From NCBI GenBank assembly GCA_023436885.1, contig JAEZHI010000025.1:1-64000 (forward strand): a stretch of 64,000 nucleotides of DNA, written 5' to 3'. This stretch comes from Pseudomonadota bacterium (GTDB lineage: Bacteria; Pseudomonadota; Alphaproteobacteria; Rhizobiales; Pleomorphomonadaceae). Shown piece by piece: positions 24,065 through 33,065 of this stretch (its first letter is position 1; the number at the start of each line of letters is the position of its first letter). The translations under genes and the position numbers were made by a program. Under the pieces are notes generated by a model. It worked only from the letters and a program-made list of their open reading frames with translations, did not search any database and was not told where the DNA came from.

Positions 24065-25750
24065 TTGGCTCGTTTGGCGCTTCCCGGAATCTTCGACAGC
24101 GTCGGCTCGCTGCAGTCCTTTGTCGATGCGATCCCCTGCCCGATCTTCGTGAAGGACCGGGAGCACCGGTTCATTCTGGTCAATCGCGCCGCCGCCGCTT
24201 TCTTCGGCATGACCCGGACAGAACTGCTCGGCCACACCGACCTCCTGTTCTTCCCCGAGCAAGAGGTCGCCGAATACCGGGCGATGGACGACCGGGTATT
24301 CACCACCGGCGAGACCAACGAGAACGAGGAAGACCTGACCGACCGCGCCGGCAATAAGCGGCGGATCATCACCCGCAAGAGCCTGGTCCGGCTGGCGGCC
24401 GGCGACGAACTGCTGGTGGGGGTGATCACCGACGTCACCGAGATCCGCCAGGCGGAAGCGCACAACCGCTATCTCGCCTTTCACGACCAGCTGACCGGCC
24501 TTGCTAACCGGGCGCTGCTCTACGAGCGGCTCGACGAAATACTCGGCAAACCCGCCCCAAGGCACCCGTCCATCCTGCTGATCGATCTCGACCGCTTCAA
24601 GGAAATCAATGACTGTTTCGGCCATCTGGTCGGCGACGAGCTGATCCAGGCCTTCGCCGACCGCCTCGTCGCCTCGTCCGGTGACGGGGATCTGGCCGTG
24701 CGCTTGGGCGGCGACGAGTTCGTGCTGCTGCTCGCCAACGCCGATGAAGCCGAAGCAGTCTGCGTCAGGATTCTCGAGGCGGTCCGCACGCCCTTCAATG
24801 TCGGCGGAACGTCGATCAGCATCGGCGCGTCGATCGGCGTGGCAAAATCCGGCGGCGAGTGCAGCTCGCGCAACGAGCTGCTGCGCCGAGCCGACGTGGC
24901 GCTCTACCGGGCCAAGTCGCTCGGCCGCCATCGCTTCGCCCTGTTCTCTCCCGAGATGGACGAAGGGCGGAAGATCCGCCTTGAGCTGGAATCGGAGATG
25001 CGGCAGGCGCTCGGCGATTTCTCTCAGTTCGAGCTGCATTTCCAGCCACAGGTCAGAAGCGACAACGGCAGCGTGGTGTCGGTGGAGGCGCTGGTGCGCT
25101 GGCGCCACCCGCGCCTCGGCCTTGTCGCGCCGTCGCGCTTCATTCCGATCGCCGAGGAAACCGGGCTGATCGTCCAGCTCGGCAACTGGATTCTGGAACA
25201 GGCCGTGCGGGAGGTGAAGCTGCTCGGGCTGAACATCCGTGTCGCCGTCAACATCTCGCCCGTCCAGCTGCGCCAGGCCGGCTTCGCCGACGAGGTGCTG
25301 CAAACCATTGCCCGCCTCGGATACCCCGCGGATCTTCTCGAGCTGGAAATCACCGAGACGGCCGTGTTCCATGCCAACAGGCAGGAGATCCAAGTTCTGG
25401 AAACCCTGCGCCGCCACGGGATACGCGTTGCGCTGGACGATTTCGGAACCGGCTACTCCACCCTTTCGAACCTGCGCCAGTTGGCAGTCGACAAGATCAA
25501 GATCGACCGGACCTTCGTCAAATCGATCGGCCAGGTAGCCGATGCCGAGGCCATCGTCCGGGCGCTCGTCCAGCTCGGCAACAATCTCGGCGTCGAGACC
25601 ACCGCCGAGGGCGTCGAAACCGAAGAGCAGCGGCAGCTGCTGCGCGAACTCGGCTGCCAGGAGCTGCAAGGCTTCCTGATCGCCCGCCCCAAGCCGATGG
25701 CCGAAATCGAGCCCAAACTGGTGGGTGAAGCGCGGAAGCTGGCGTCCTAG
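24065..25750 (+). CDS. PAS-GGDEF-EAL cyclic-di-GMP signalling protein
   Basis: 561 residues. PAS domain at about 12-130 (FVDAIPCPIFVKDREHRFIL). GGDEF motif intact at residues 215-219. EAL motif at 341-343 with the supporting ExT (EITETAVF), DDFGTGYS, KIDRTFV and EGVETEEQ motifs all present, so phosphodiesterase activity is likely and cyclase activity possible. No membrane segment or signal peptide: a soluble sensor. The start is TTG at 24065 with GGAG eight bases upstream. Confidence 0.93.
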   Translation: MARLALPGIFDSVGSLQSFVDAIPCPIFVKDREHRFILVNRAAAAFFGMTRTELLGHTDLLFFPEQEVAEYRAMDDRVFTTGETNENEEDLTDRAGNKRRIITRKSLVRLAAGDELLVGVITDVTEIRQAEAHNRYLAFHDQLTGLANRALLYERLDEILGKPAPRHPSILLIDLDRFKEINDCFGHLVGDELIQAFADRLVASSGDGDLAVRLGGDEFVLLLANADEAEAVCVRILEAVRTPFNVGGTSISIGASIGVAKSGGECSSRNELLRRADVALYRAKSLGRHRFALFSPEMDEGRKIRLELESEMRQALGDFSQFELHFQPQVRSDNGSVVSVEALVRWRHPRLGLVAPSRFIPIAEETGLIVQLGNWILEQAVREVKLLGLNIRVAVNISPVQLRQAGFADEVLQTIARLGYPADLLELEITETAVFHANRQEIQVLETLRRHGIRVALDDFGTGYSTLSNLRQLAVDKIKIDRTFVKSIGQVADAEAIVRALVQLGNNLGVETTAEGVETEEQRQLLRELGCQELQGFLIARPKPMAEIEPKLVGEARKLAS

Positions 25751-25881
25751 GGCATTGGACGTCAACGGCCGCATCGAACCATTGAAGACACTCCAGCGCC
25801 GTCATTACGAGCGCCTGAAAGCAACCAGCCGTTCTCCCGAATGTTGACCTCGCAGTTCCGATCGCTGCGGGAGGTTTCGGG

Positions 25882-27057
25882 ATGGCCCTGCGCGTGCCAC
25901 GCTCTGTCGTTCTTTACATGGCCGGTGCGACGCTGGTGCGCCTCGCCGACGAAGGCGCGCGGGTGGCGCTGGTGTTCCTCGCCGTCGAGAAGGGGTCGGG
26001 CGCCGGCGAAGGCGGGTTGCTGACGGCGGCCTTCCTCGTGCCGCATGTCATTGCCGCGCCAATGCTGGGCAACCTGATCGATCGTGCCAAGGCGCCGATG
26101 CAGGTCGTAGCGCTTGGCATCATGCTGGCAGCGCTGTCGCTGATCGCCGCCGCTCTTCTGATCGGACATGCACCGGCCGCCCTGGTGGCGGCGATATTGT
26201 TCGCCGGCGGCTGCGGCGGACCGGCGATCACCGGCGGCCTCAGCAGCCAGCTCACCAGCTTCGTCGAGGCGGATGAAGTCCCGCGCGCCTTCGGCTTCGA
26301 CGGGTTGACCTACAACGTGGCCGGCATTGTCGGCCCTGCCCTCGCGGCAGCTATCGTGGCCATCGCCTCGGCGACCATCGCCACCCTGTCGCTCGCCGCG
26401 CTGGCCGTGATCGGCAGCCTGACGCTGATGGCCTTGCGCGGCAAAGCGCAGCGTGCGGCGCCGGCGAACCCGACCTCCCTGTTGGGCGGCCTTCACGCCA
26501 TCGCCGCCAACCGGGCGCTGTGGGCAACGACACTCGCCAACGCCATCACCGCGATCGGCATGGGCGCGCTGCCCGTGGTGCTGGTGGCCACCCTTGCCGC
26601 CACATCGGAACCGGAGCGGGCCGGCTGGCTGTTGTCGGTGATGGCGATCGGCGCCGTGGCCGGCTCGTTTCTCTGGATCGGACGCCCGGCATCGGTGGCG
26701 CGGGCACCGCTCGTCATCGCCGCTTCGTCCGTGCTGACCGGCCTTTCCGTGGCGTCGCTGGCGCCGATCGGCCCGGCAAGCAGCTGGGCGGTGGCCTCCT
26801 TCGCGCTGGCCGGCGCCGGCAGTGCCGTGGCCATCGGCGCCACCTTCCTGATCCGCGACGCCGGATCCCCGGATGAGGCGCGGGCGCAAGTCTTCAGCCT
26901 TGCCGCCGGCGCCAAGGTTACCGCCGGCGCGCAGGGCGCGGCCCTCGGCGGCACCCTCTTCTCGCTCCCCGCTCCCATGCTCTGGGTCGCTGCAGCCCCG
27001 CTCATCGCCGGCCTCACGCTCGTCCCGCTCATCGGCGGGCGCCCGTCGCGCAGCTGA
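25882..27057 (+). CDS. MFS transporter
   Basis: 391 residues with about 12 hydrophobic helices, as for a major facilitator of the drug-efflux type. GGGAGG precedes the ATG. The loop between helices 2 and 3 (GNLIDRAKAPMQ) fits the MFS signature. No neighbouring regulator or enzyme suggests a substrate. Confidence 0.88.
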   Translation: MALRVPRSVVLYMAGATLVRLADEGARVALVFLAVEKGSGAGEGGLLTAAFLVPHVIAAPMLGNLIDRAKAPMQVVALGIMLAALSLIAAALLIGHAPAALVAAILFAGGCGGPAITGGLSSQLTSFVEADEVPRAFGFDGLTYNVAGIVGPALAAAIVAIASATIATLSLAALAVIGSLTLMALRGKAQRAAPANPTSLLGGLHAIAANRALWATTLANAITAIGMGALPVVLVATLAATSEPERAGWLLSVMAIGAVAGSFLWIGRPASVARAPLVIAASSVLTGLSVASLAPIGPASSWAVASFALAGAGSAVAIGATFLIRDAGSPDEARAQVFSLAAGAKVTAGAQGAALGGTLFSLPAPMLWVAAAPLIAGLTLVPLIGGRPSRS

Positions 27058-27246
27058 GCGGATGGAAGCACGAGGATAACAGCGCTGTCTGCAGGCCACG
27101 CTTGATGCCGAAGGCTGCGCAGGCGATCTCGCCCGGAAGCTCTGTCTCTTACCCGTTCGGGTGAGGCGAACCACTCTCAAACCTGACAAGAATATTCCGA
27201 ATAACTCGACTCGCTAGCGAGTGAGATGCAATGATGTGGGGGTTCA

Positions 27247-28416
27247 ATGGAACAGCCAATTCGCGCGGGCAGGATTTTCGATGGTCGCCGGCTTGCAGGC
27301 GGAAAGACGGTAGCATGGGGTGCCGTGCTCGCTGCTGGTCTGGGCCTCCAGCTTTTTTGCGGTGCCGCCATGGCCGGTGACAGCTGCGTGTCGAGCAACA
27401 CGGGAACCGCAGCGGGCACCACAACGGGTGCCAATGCCTGGGCCTGCGGCACCGGTGCGCAGGCAACCGCCGGCGGCGGCGGCAGTTATGGTAGCACGGC
27501 TACGGGAAATTCCAGCACGGCGAGCAGCGGTGACAGCACCGCCACCGGCGCGAATAGCCAGGCAACGAGCCTATTCACCACCGCGACCGGAGCTCACAGT
27601 CAGGCAACCGGGTTCGCGACCACTGCAACGGGAATGGACAGCATCGCCAGTGGAGACAGCGCAACGGCGACCGGCAGCTCCAGCCTGGCAAGCGGCGACC
27701 ATAGCACCGCCACCGGCGGGTCAAGCATCGCATTTGCGAACTCCAGCACCGCGACCGGCTATAGCAGCCAGGCTCTCGCGGAAAACAGTACCGCGACGGG
27801 CGCGAACAGCGTGGCGAGCGGCGTCTCATCCTCGGCTTTCGGCCAGGGCGCCGTTGCGTCCGGAGTGAACTCGACGGCCATTGGCCAAGGCTCGAGCGCC
27901 GGCTTCGACAACTCCGTCGCCATCGGCGCCGGTGTCTCGACGACGCGTGCCAATCAGGTGGCAATCGGCAGCAGCAGCAGTACCTATACCCTCTCCGGCC
28001 TGGCTTCGCCGGCAAGCAATGCAGCGCAATCCGGCAGCACTTTTTTCGTCACCACCGACAGCGCCGGCAATCTAGGAACATCGAGTTTCGACCCGGCCTC
28101 GATCACCGCCCTCGACGGGCGCGTGGCAGGGCTCGAATCCCAGGTCGACAGTGTCAATCGCTATGCCAGGGAGTCGCGCCGCGAGGCGCGAGGCGGTATC
28201 GCGGCGGCGATGGCCATGACGTCCGCGCCCATGCCCTCGGCGCCGGGGCGGACGACCTGGGCCACCAACTATGCCAACTTCAAGGGGTCGAGCGGCTTTG
28301 GCGCCGCCGTTGCCTATCGCCTCGATACGACGGCCTCGCTCGCCCTGACAGCCGGCTATTCCTACGGTGGCGAGGACAACCATGGCTTCCGCGTTGGCAT
28401 GCAGGGAGAGTTCTGA
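27247..28416 (+). CDS. Short YadA-like trimeric autotransporter adhesin
   Basis: 389 residues. A signal peptide with hydrophobic core near 22-42 ends in GAAMAGD. Residues ~50-240 are tandem 14-residue head repeats of the pattern ATGxxSxAxGxxS, the YadA beta-roll head. A neck/stalk region with a short coiled coil (LDGRVAGLESQVDSVNRYAR) follows. The last ~75 residues look like the YadA membrane anchor and end in Phe. At 389 residues it is much shorter than typical trimeric adhesins, with little stalk. GGGGG precedes the ATG. Surface-located adhesion is the family role. Confidence 0.85.
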   Translation: MEQPIRAGRIFDGRRLAGGKTVAWGAVLAAGLGLQLFCGAAMAGDSCVSSNTGTAAGTTTGANAWACGTGAQATAGGGGSYGSTATGNSSTASSGDSTATGANSQATSLFTTATGAHSQATGFATTATGMDSIASGDSATATGSSSLASGDHSTATGGSSIAFANSSTATGYSSQALAENSTATGANSVASGVSSSAFGQGAVASGVNSTAIGQGSSAGFDNSVAIGAGVSTTRANQVAIGSSSSTYTLSGLASPASNAAQSGSTFFVTTDSAGNLGTSSFDPASITALDGRVAGLESQVDSVNRYARESRREARGGIAAAMAMTSAPMPSAPGRTTWATNYANFKGSSGFGAAVAYRLDTTASLALTAGYSYGGEDNHGFRVGMQGEF

Positions 28417-28486
28417 TGGCGGAAGCCGGCCTGTCGCGGTTCTCGCGAAGATTATCAGTTGATCGGGCAAAGACCGGAGGTTCCTC

Positions 28487-29134
28487 TTGCCGCTTGTGGA
28501 AACGAAGAAGCTCTTCCCCCTGGGCAAGGCTTCATGGGCTGTGCTTCTGCTCGCCGGCGCCTTGGTGTGGGGTTTGCCCGCAGCAGCCGAGGAGCCTGCG
28601 CAACCTCAGGCTCGACCGCAAAAGAAGCCCCAGCCAGAAACAGCCCGACAGGCCAGTCCAGCCGGAATCGACCGAACCGGTGTCGTCATCCTGATCAAGT
28701 CGGCCCTGATCGCGCTCGACCAGGCCAACAAGACCGGCAACTACACGGTGCTGCGCGATCTAGGCTCGCAAAGCTTCCAGGCGAACACGGCGGCGCGCCT
28801 CGCCGAGATTTTCGCGGCCCAGCGCAATCAGCGGATCGATCTGTCCGGCGTTTTCGTGCTGGATCCGCAGCTGACGCTGCTGCCGCAGATCGAGCCGAAC
28901 GGCATGCTGCACATGCGCGGCTTTTTCCCTTCCGCGCCCAAGCAGGTCAATTTCGACCTTCAGTGGGAGCCGGAGGATCGGCAATGGAAGATCTTCGGCC
29001 TGGGGATCAACATCGCCGACAGCAGCCCGCTTGCGCCGGACTCCCCGGCCACGCCGCCGCGCACGAGCGAGAAGACGCGGCCGCCCGTTGCTCCGACAGG
29101 GGCCGTCGTCGCCGATCCACCCCCGGCGAAATGA
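28487..29134 (+). CDS. Secreted protein of unknown function
   Basis: 215 residues from a TTG start with GGAGG eight bases upstream. Signal peptide with core WAVLLLAGALVWGLPAAA, then a Pro/Gln/Lys-rich linker (residues ~36-58), a globular ~115-residue domain, and a Pro-rich tail. I recognise the layout from other Rhizobiales hypothetical proteins but no function. It follows the YadA-like gene by 70 bases, so the two may be cotranscribed and act at the cell envelope. Confidence 0.75.
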   Translation: MPLVETKKLFPLGKASWAVLLLAGALVWGLPAAAEEPAQPQARPQKKPQPETARQASPAGIDRTGVVILIKSALIALDQANKTGNYTVLRDLGSQSFQANTAARLAEIFAAQRNQRIDLSGVFVLDPQLTLLPQIEPNGMLHMRGFFPSAPKQVNFDLQWEPEDRQWKIFGLGINIADSSPLAPDSPATPPRTSEKTRPPVAPTGAVVADPPPAK

Positions 29135-29145
29135 TACGGCCAAAC

Positions 29146-29175
29146 CCTTGGGGGGCAGATCGATGCCCCCCAAGG
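29146..29175. terminator. Bidirectional terminator
   Basis: Perfect 11-bp inverted repeat CCTTGGGGGGC / GCCCCCCAAGG with an 8-base loop, between the convergent secreted-protein gene and gap. Confidence 0.75.
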
Positions 29176-29200
29176 AAGGGCTGGCGCAGCGGTGGCGAGC

Positions 29201-30205
29201 TCACCCCTTGTAGATATGAGCAGCGAGATCCAGGCAGCGGTTCGAGTAGCCCCACTCGTTGTCATACCAGGCGATCAGCTTGGTCAGGCCCTCGGAGGTC
29301 TGCATGCCGGCCTTCACGTCGAAGATCGAGCTGTGCGGATTGCCGGCGAGGTCGGTGGAGACAACCGGCTCGTCGCACCACTGGAGTATGCCGCGATAGG
29401 CGCCGGCCGCTGCGTCACGGATCGCCTCGGAGATCTCCTCGTAGGAGACCTTGGTGTTGAGGCGGCAGGTGAGATCGACCATCGAAACGTCCGGCACCGG
29501 CACGCGCACCGCCATGCCGTTGATGCGGCCGTTGAGCTCCGGGATCACCTTGCCCACCATGCGCGCCGCGCCGGTGGTGGCGGGGATGATGTTGCCGAGG
29601 ATGCCGCGGCCGAAGCGCCAGTCCTTGCGGGCGACGCCGTCCACCGGGTTCTGGCTGGCGGTGACTGCGTGCACGGTCAGCATCAGCGCCTCTTCGAGGC
29701 CGTAAAGGTCGTGCATCAGCTTGGCGAGCGGCGCCACGCAGTTGGTGGTGCACGAGGCGTTGGAAACAACAGTTTGCCCGTCATAGCGGGTGGCGTTGAC
29801 GCCCATCACGAACACCGGCGTGTTGTCGTTGGGCGGCGACGAAATCACAACCTTCTTGGCGCCGGCCTTGATGTGCCCCTCGACTGCTTCCTTGGTCAGG
29901 AAACGTCCGGTGGAGTCGATCACCAGATCGACGCCGGCATCGCCCCAGCGGATGGCCGAGGGCTCCCTTTCCTCGAAGGCCAGTACCTTACGGCCACTGA
30001 CGTTGAGCGCGCCCGGCTCGCTTGCCACCTCGCCGGCAAATGCGCCGTGCACGCTGTCGTATTTCAGGAGATAGGCGAGATGATCGATCGGCAAGAGGTC
30101 GTTCACGGCCACCACCTCCAGATCGCTGCGCCCCTCGGCCGCGCGAAAAACCATGCGGCCGATACGACCGAAACCATTGATGCCAATGCGAATTTTGTCA
30201 GCCAT
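29201..30205 (-). CDS. gap: Glyceraldehyde-3-phosphate dehydrogenase, type I
   Basis: 334 residues with GFGRIGR at the dinucleotide site, the VNDL acidic residue, and the catalytic SNASCTTNC. The segment after the catalytic His is TASQNPVDGVARKDW where the common form is TATQKTVDGPSKKDW. The replacement of the Pro-Ser in the loop near the nicotinamide could alter cofactor use. It stands alone, not with pgk, tkt or fba, and is divergent from a TetR gene across 86 bases. Likely an alternative GAPDH under dedicated control rather than the main glycolytic enzyme; that is inference. Confidence 0.93.
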   Translation of the reverse strand: MADKIRIGINGFGRIGRMVFRAAEGRSDLEVVAVNDLLPIDHLAYLLKYDSVHGAFAGEVASEPGALNVSGRKVLAFEEREPSAIRWGDAGVDLVIDSTGRFLTKEAVEGHIKAGAKKVVISSPPNDNTPVFVMGVNATRYDGQTVVSNASCTTNCVAPLAKLMHDLYGLEEALMLTVHAVTASQNPVDGVARKDWRFGRGILGNIIPATTGAARMVGKVIPELNGRINGMAVRVPVPDVSMVDLTCRLNTKVSYEEISEAIRDAAAGAYRGILQWCDEPVVSTDLAGNPHSSIFDVKAGMQTSEGLTKLIAWYDNEWGYSNRCLDLAAHIYKG

Positions 30206-30291
30206 TTCCGATCTCCATTTTTCCTCTCACATTTTCATACTAGGTCGCATAAAATGGAGTCGGCAATTAATTTTTTGCGAAGCGGTACAAA

Positions 30292-30924
30292 ATGAAAACC
30301 AAAACCTCGCGTGGCCGTCCCCGAGAGTATGATCCTGAGGAAGCGCTGGCTGCCGCGCTCGGCGAATTCCGGCGGCGCGGCTATACGGCCACCTCGCTCG
30401 ATCACCTCTCTGACGCCACCAAGATGGCGCGGCCGAGCCTCTATGCCGCCTTCGGCAACAAGTTTGAGATCTACCGCAAGGCGGTGCGGCAGTATTCCGA
30501 GCAGACGGCCGAGCGCCGGCTGGGCGCGCTGTTCGACACGCCCTCGCTGGAAACCGGATTGAAGACCTATTTCGACGAGATCATCACCGTCTATCATTCG
30601 CGGGACGGCGAACCGCTCGGCTGCCCGGTGCTCAGCGTCATCTCCGGCGAGGCCGCCGCCGACCCGGAAATCGGCGCCGAACTCGCCACCTCCATCGGCC
30701 GGGCCGACGCGATATTCCAGAAACGGATGGAGGCCGCCGTCGAGGCCGGCGACATCCCGCAAGGCGCCGACATCAAGGCCCTCGCGGCGATGCTCGCAGC
30801 CCTGCAGCACTCCCTGGCGCTCAGAACCCGCGCCGGCACGCCAAGGCCAGAGCTGATCGCCATCGCCCATGCCCACGTCGGGCTGGTGCTGAAGGCGGCG
30901 GGTTACAGGGGTGCCGAAGCGTGA
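30292..30924 (+). CDS. TetR family transcriptional regulator
   Basis: 210 residues. RGRPREYDPEEAL at the N-terminus and the HTH SLDHLSDATKMARPSLYAAF place it in the TetR group that includes AcrR-like regulators. Divergent from gap, so gap is its probable target. No strong ribosome binding site precedes the ATG; GAAGCGG is the nearest match. Confidence 0.9.
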   Translation: MKTKTSRGRPREYDPEEALAAALGEFRRRGYTATSLDHLSDATKMARPSLYAAFGNKFEIYRKAVRQYSEQTAERRLGALFDTPSLETGLKTYFDEIITVYHSRDGEPLGCPVLSVISGEAAADPEIGAELATSIGRADAIFQKRMEAAVEAGDIPQGADIKALAAMLAALQHSLALRTRAGTPRPELIAIAHAHVGLVLKAAGYRGAEA

Positions 30925-30960
30925 AGATGAGGGAGCGCCATATCAGCCGCTTGCCCTTTT

Positions 30961-31011
30961 TGTCCTGAGGTCCTGCGCCTGAAGCGCAGGATGACACAAT
31001 TATATATAGGG
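30961..31011 (-). repeat. REP-type element, reverse orientation
   Basis: CCTGAGG, then TCCTGCGC / GCGCAGGA stem and ATGACA, followed by TATATATAGGGAACA, a tail shared with copies at 31246 and 44819. Confidence 0.75.
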
Positions 31012-31143
31012 AACAAATACATAGCGTTTGAACGCCCCCCCTGTCGAGCTGTCATCAACTCAGTCTGACGGCGAGGTCTACAACCTCGCTGACGACAGCT
31101 CTATAGCTCGGCGCTTCCTGTTCTGGCTCCCATTCATATCAAG

Positions 31144-31178
31144 CTGTCTTCCTTGCGAAAGCGAGGACCTCAGGACGA
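31144..31178 (+). repeat. REP-type palindrome, GAAA-loop form
   Basis: CTGTCTTCCTTGCGAAAGCG followed by AGGACCTCAGGA. Same GAAA-loop form as at 293 and 56031. Confidence 0.8.
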
Positions 31179-31245
31179 GATGACGGTGGGGGATGTATCA
31201 GTCTCCCCACGTTGCTGGAGCACGATAGCGGCGTTGAGCCCCGTT

Positions 31246-31296
31246 CTGCCCGAGGTCCCCACTTTCGCAAAGATGACAGAATTATATATAGGGAAC
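31246..31296 (-). repeat. REP-type element, reverse orientation
   Basis: CTGCCCGAGGTCCCCACTTTCGCAAAGATGACAG is split here by key parts: CCGAGG, stem ACTTTCGCAAAG, ATGACAG, then TATATATAGGGAACA. Together with 31144 it forms an inverted pair. The 30925-31468 gap holds only these elements; no gene is seen. Confidence 0.75.
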
Positions 31297-31468
31297 AGTG
31301 GATTAGCTGCGTCCCCTTCCGCCCCGTCCGCTCAGTGTCGGCGAGAACCATACCCGATCTGATTGAATAAACGGACTATGCAAACCTGAATTTGTCTGGT
31401 TCATAGATATCTGCCAGGGGGTACGGCGGATATGACGGCCGTTGAGACCAAATTCGGGGGGAAATTTC

Positions 31469-31864
31469 GTGGCCAAACTCGGCTTCACCGGCTTTGCGCT
31501 CGCCGGCTGTCTCGCGCTGACCTCGTGCAACACGACGGGCGGAAGCCATCTTCTTCCGTCTGCCTTCGATTATCCGGAAGCCAATGCATACGTGGACTGC
31601 GTCGTCGCCCACGCGCGAAAGCGGACTTTGGACAAAGGGAAGCAGCTGAGAAACCTCGACGTCTATGACGTGGATATGGACGCTCAGGACGACTGCCAGC
31701 CGGTCGAGAAGCAAATCAAGGCCCACATGAGGGCGAATGGCTTGTCCGATATCAGGGTGAACGACCTTTTGGCCGAGCTTCGAACCAAGGCCGGGGGCCT
31801 CGCCTGGGATGAGTTTGCTCGGATCCGCCTGGCGCAGCTCAAGGCCGAGGGAAAGGTACACTAA
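31469..31864 (+). CDS. Small lipoprotein, first of a tandem pair
   Basis: 131 residues from a GTG start with a G-rich ribosome site. N-terminus (V)AKLGFTGFALAGCLALTSC is a lipoprotein signal with lipobox LTSC; mature protein begins at Cys19. The mature part has CVVAHARKR and LAWDEFARIRLAQLKAEG, also found in the next gene. Two further Cys (in DCVVAH and DDCQPV) are kept in both. Family unknown. Predicted membrane-anchored periplasmic protein. Confidence 0.75.
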   Translation: MAKLGFTGFALAGCLALTSCNTTGGSHLLPSAFDYPEANAYVDCVVAHARKRTLDKGKQLRNLDVYDVDMDAQDDCQPVEKQIKAHMRANGLSDIRVNDLLAELRTKAGGLAWDEFARIRLAQLKAEGKVH

Positions 31865-31945
31865 CACGACGGTGTGCCGCCGCAACGCCGCGCTCGGCGG
31901 TGACCTAGACGGCTGCCCATGGGGATCAAATTCGGGGGAGATTTC

Positions 31946-32338
31946 GTGACTAAGCTCGGTTTCACCGGTCTTGCATTGGCCGGCTGTCTCGCTCTCACAT
32001 CGTGTGCCACGTCGCCCAGAATCATGTTGGCCTCTGCCTCCAAGTATCCGGAAGCTCAAACCTACACAGATTGCGTCGTCGCTCACGCGCGAAAGCGGGC
32101 TTTTGATAACCCGCAATGGTTCAAGAACGACGACCTCGATGTGCCCATCCTTGCCGGCGAGCGCGACTGCGAGGCGGAGCAGCTGCTGTTCCAGATGCGC
32201 GCCAGGGCGGATGGCATGCCCGTTTCCAGGATCGGCGACTTTACGCAGGAACTTTACAAGAAGAACTGGGATCTCGCCTGGGACGAGGTTGTTCGTGTCC
32301 GCGTGGAGCGGCTCAAGGCCATGGGCGCTATCCGCTGA
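31946..32338 (+). CDS. Small lipoprotein, second of a tandem pair
   Basis: 130 residues from a GTG start. The signal VTKLGFTGLALAGCLALTSC and the start region, including the upstream sequence CAAATTCGGGGG, are nearly the same as in the gene at 31469, so the pair arose by duplication of gene plus leader. CVVAHARKR and LAWDEVVRVRVERLKA are shared; the middle (WFKNDDLDVPIL) differs. Function unknown. Confidence 0.75.
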   Translation: MTKLGFTGLALAGCLALTSCATSPRIMLASASKYPEAQTYTDCVVAHARKRAFDNPQWFKNDDLDVPILAGERDCEAEQLLFQMRARADGMPVSRIGDFTQELYKKNWDLAWDEVVRVRVERLKAMGAIR

Positions 32339-32380
32339 GGCTAAATAATTCAGTCAGCTATATCGGCCGCTCGCTCTACC

Positions 32381-32419
32381 TTCCTGAGGTCCCCGCCTGC
32401 GCGGGGAAGACAGCTTGAT
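32381..32419 (-). repeat. REP-type element, reverse member of an inverted pair
   Basis: TTCCTGAGGTCCCCGC, loop CTGC, GCGGGGAAGACAG. Pairs with the forward copy at 32483. Confidence 0.8.
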
Positions 32420-32482
32420 AGTGAGGAAAGATCGTTCTGCGAGCGACGAGCTCTGTGCTAATTTTCCTTTTATATCAATGAA

Positions 32483-32519
32483 TTGTCATTCCCGCGAAGG
32501 CGGGGACCTCAGGCAGAAC
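32483..32519 (+). repeat. REP-type element, forward member of an inverted pair
   Basis: TTGTCATTCCCGCGAAGGCG followed by GGGACCTCAGGCAGAACA. Separated from its inverted partner by about 65 bases. Confidence 0.8.
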
Positions 32520-32613
32520 AAAGCTCGACGCCGATATCGCTCTCCCCCGCTCTCCGCCCGCTTGCTCTGCATTCCCCTTCATGCATGATGCGCACACGGC
32601 AACGGAGGCTTCC

Positions 32614-33065
32614 ATGGTCGAGATCAGACAGGCTACGCGCGACGACCTCCCGGCCATTGTCGCCTTGCTCGCCGACGACGCGCTCGGCAAGGAACGCGAG
32701 GACACCGGCACTCCGCTGAATGAGGGCTACGTCACCGCCTTCGAGGCCATCACGCGCGACCCCAATCAATTGCTCGTCGTCGCCGATGATGGCAGTGCGG
32801 TGGTCGGCTGCCTGCAGATCACCTTCATCCCCGGCCTCAGCCGCAGGGCCAGTGGCGCGGCCAGATCGAAAGCGTCCGCGTTGCCAGCGGGCGCCGCAGC
32901 GCCGGCATCGGCCGCACGCTGCTCGAATGGGCCATTGGCGCTTGTCGTGTGCGTGGCTGCGGCTTCGTGCAGCTCACCACCGACAAGAGCCGCGCCCGCG
33001 CCCATGCCTTCTATGAGCGCCTCGGTTTTGAAGCGAGCCACGAAGGCATGAAGCTGAAGCTTTAG
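32614..33065 (+). pseudogene. GNAT acetyltransferase with a frameshift
   Basis: From ATG 32614 (GGAGG upstream) the frame gives a good GNAT N-terminus: VEIRQATRDDLPAIVALLAD ... GCLQITFIPGLSR. At about 32850 the meaning moves to another frame, which reads GQWRGQIESVRVASGRRSAG, continues with IGRTLLEWAIGACRVRGC and AHAFYERLGFEASHEGMKL, and stops at 33065. Together they make a normal ~150-residue GNAT with acetyl-CoA loop RRSAGIG. One base is missing near CGCAGGGCC. Either a real frameshift or a sequencing error. Confidence 0.85.

Noticed and set aside
27247..28416. Low-complexity Ser/Thr/Ala-rich frame as a false gene
   Set aside because: The 14-residue periodicity, signal peptide and C-terminal anchor fit the YadA family, so it is kept as real.
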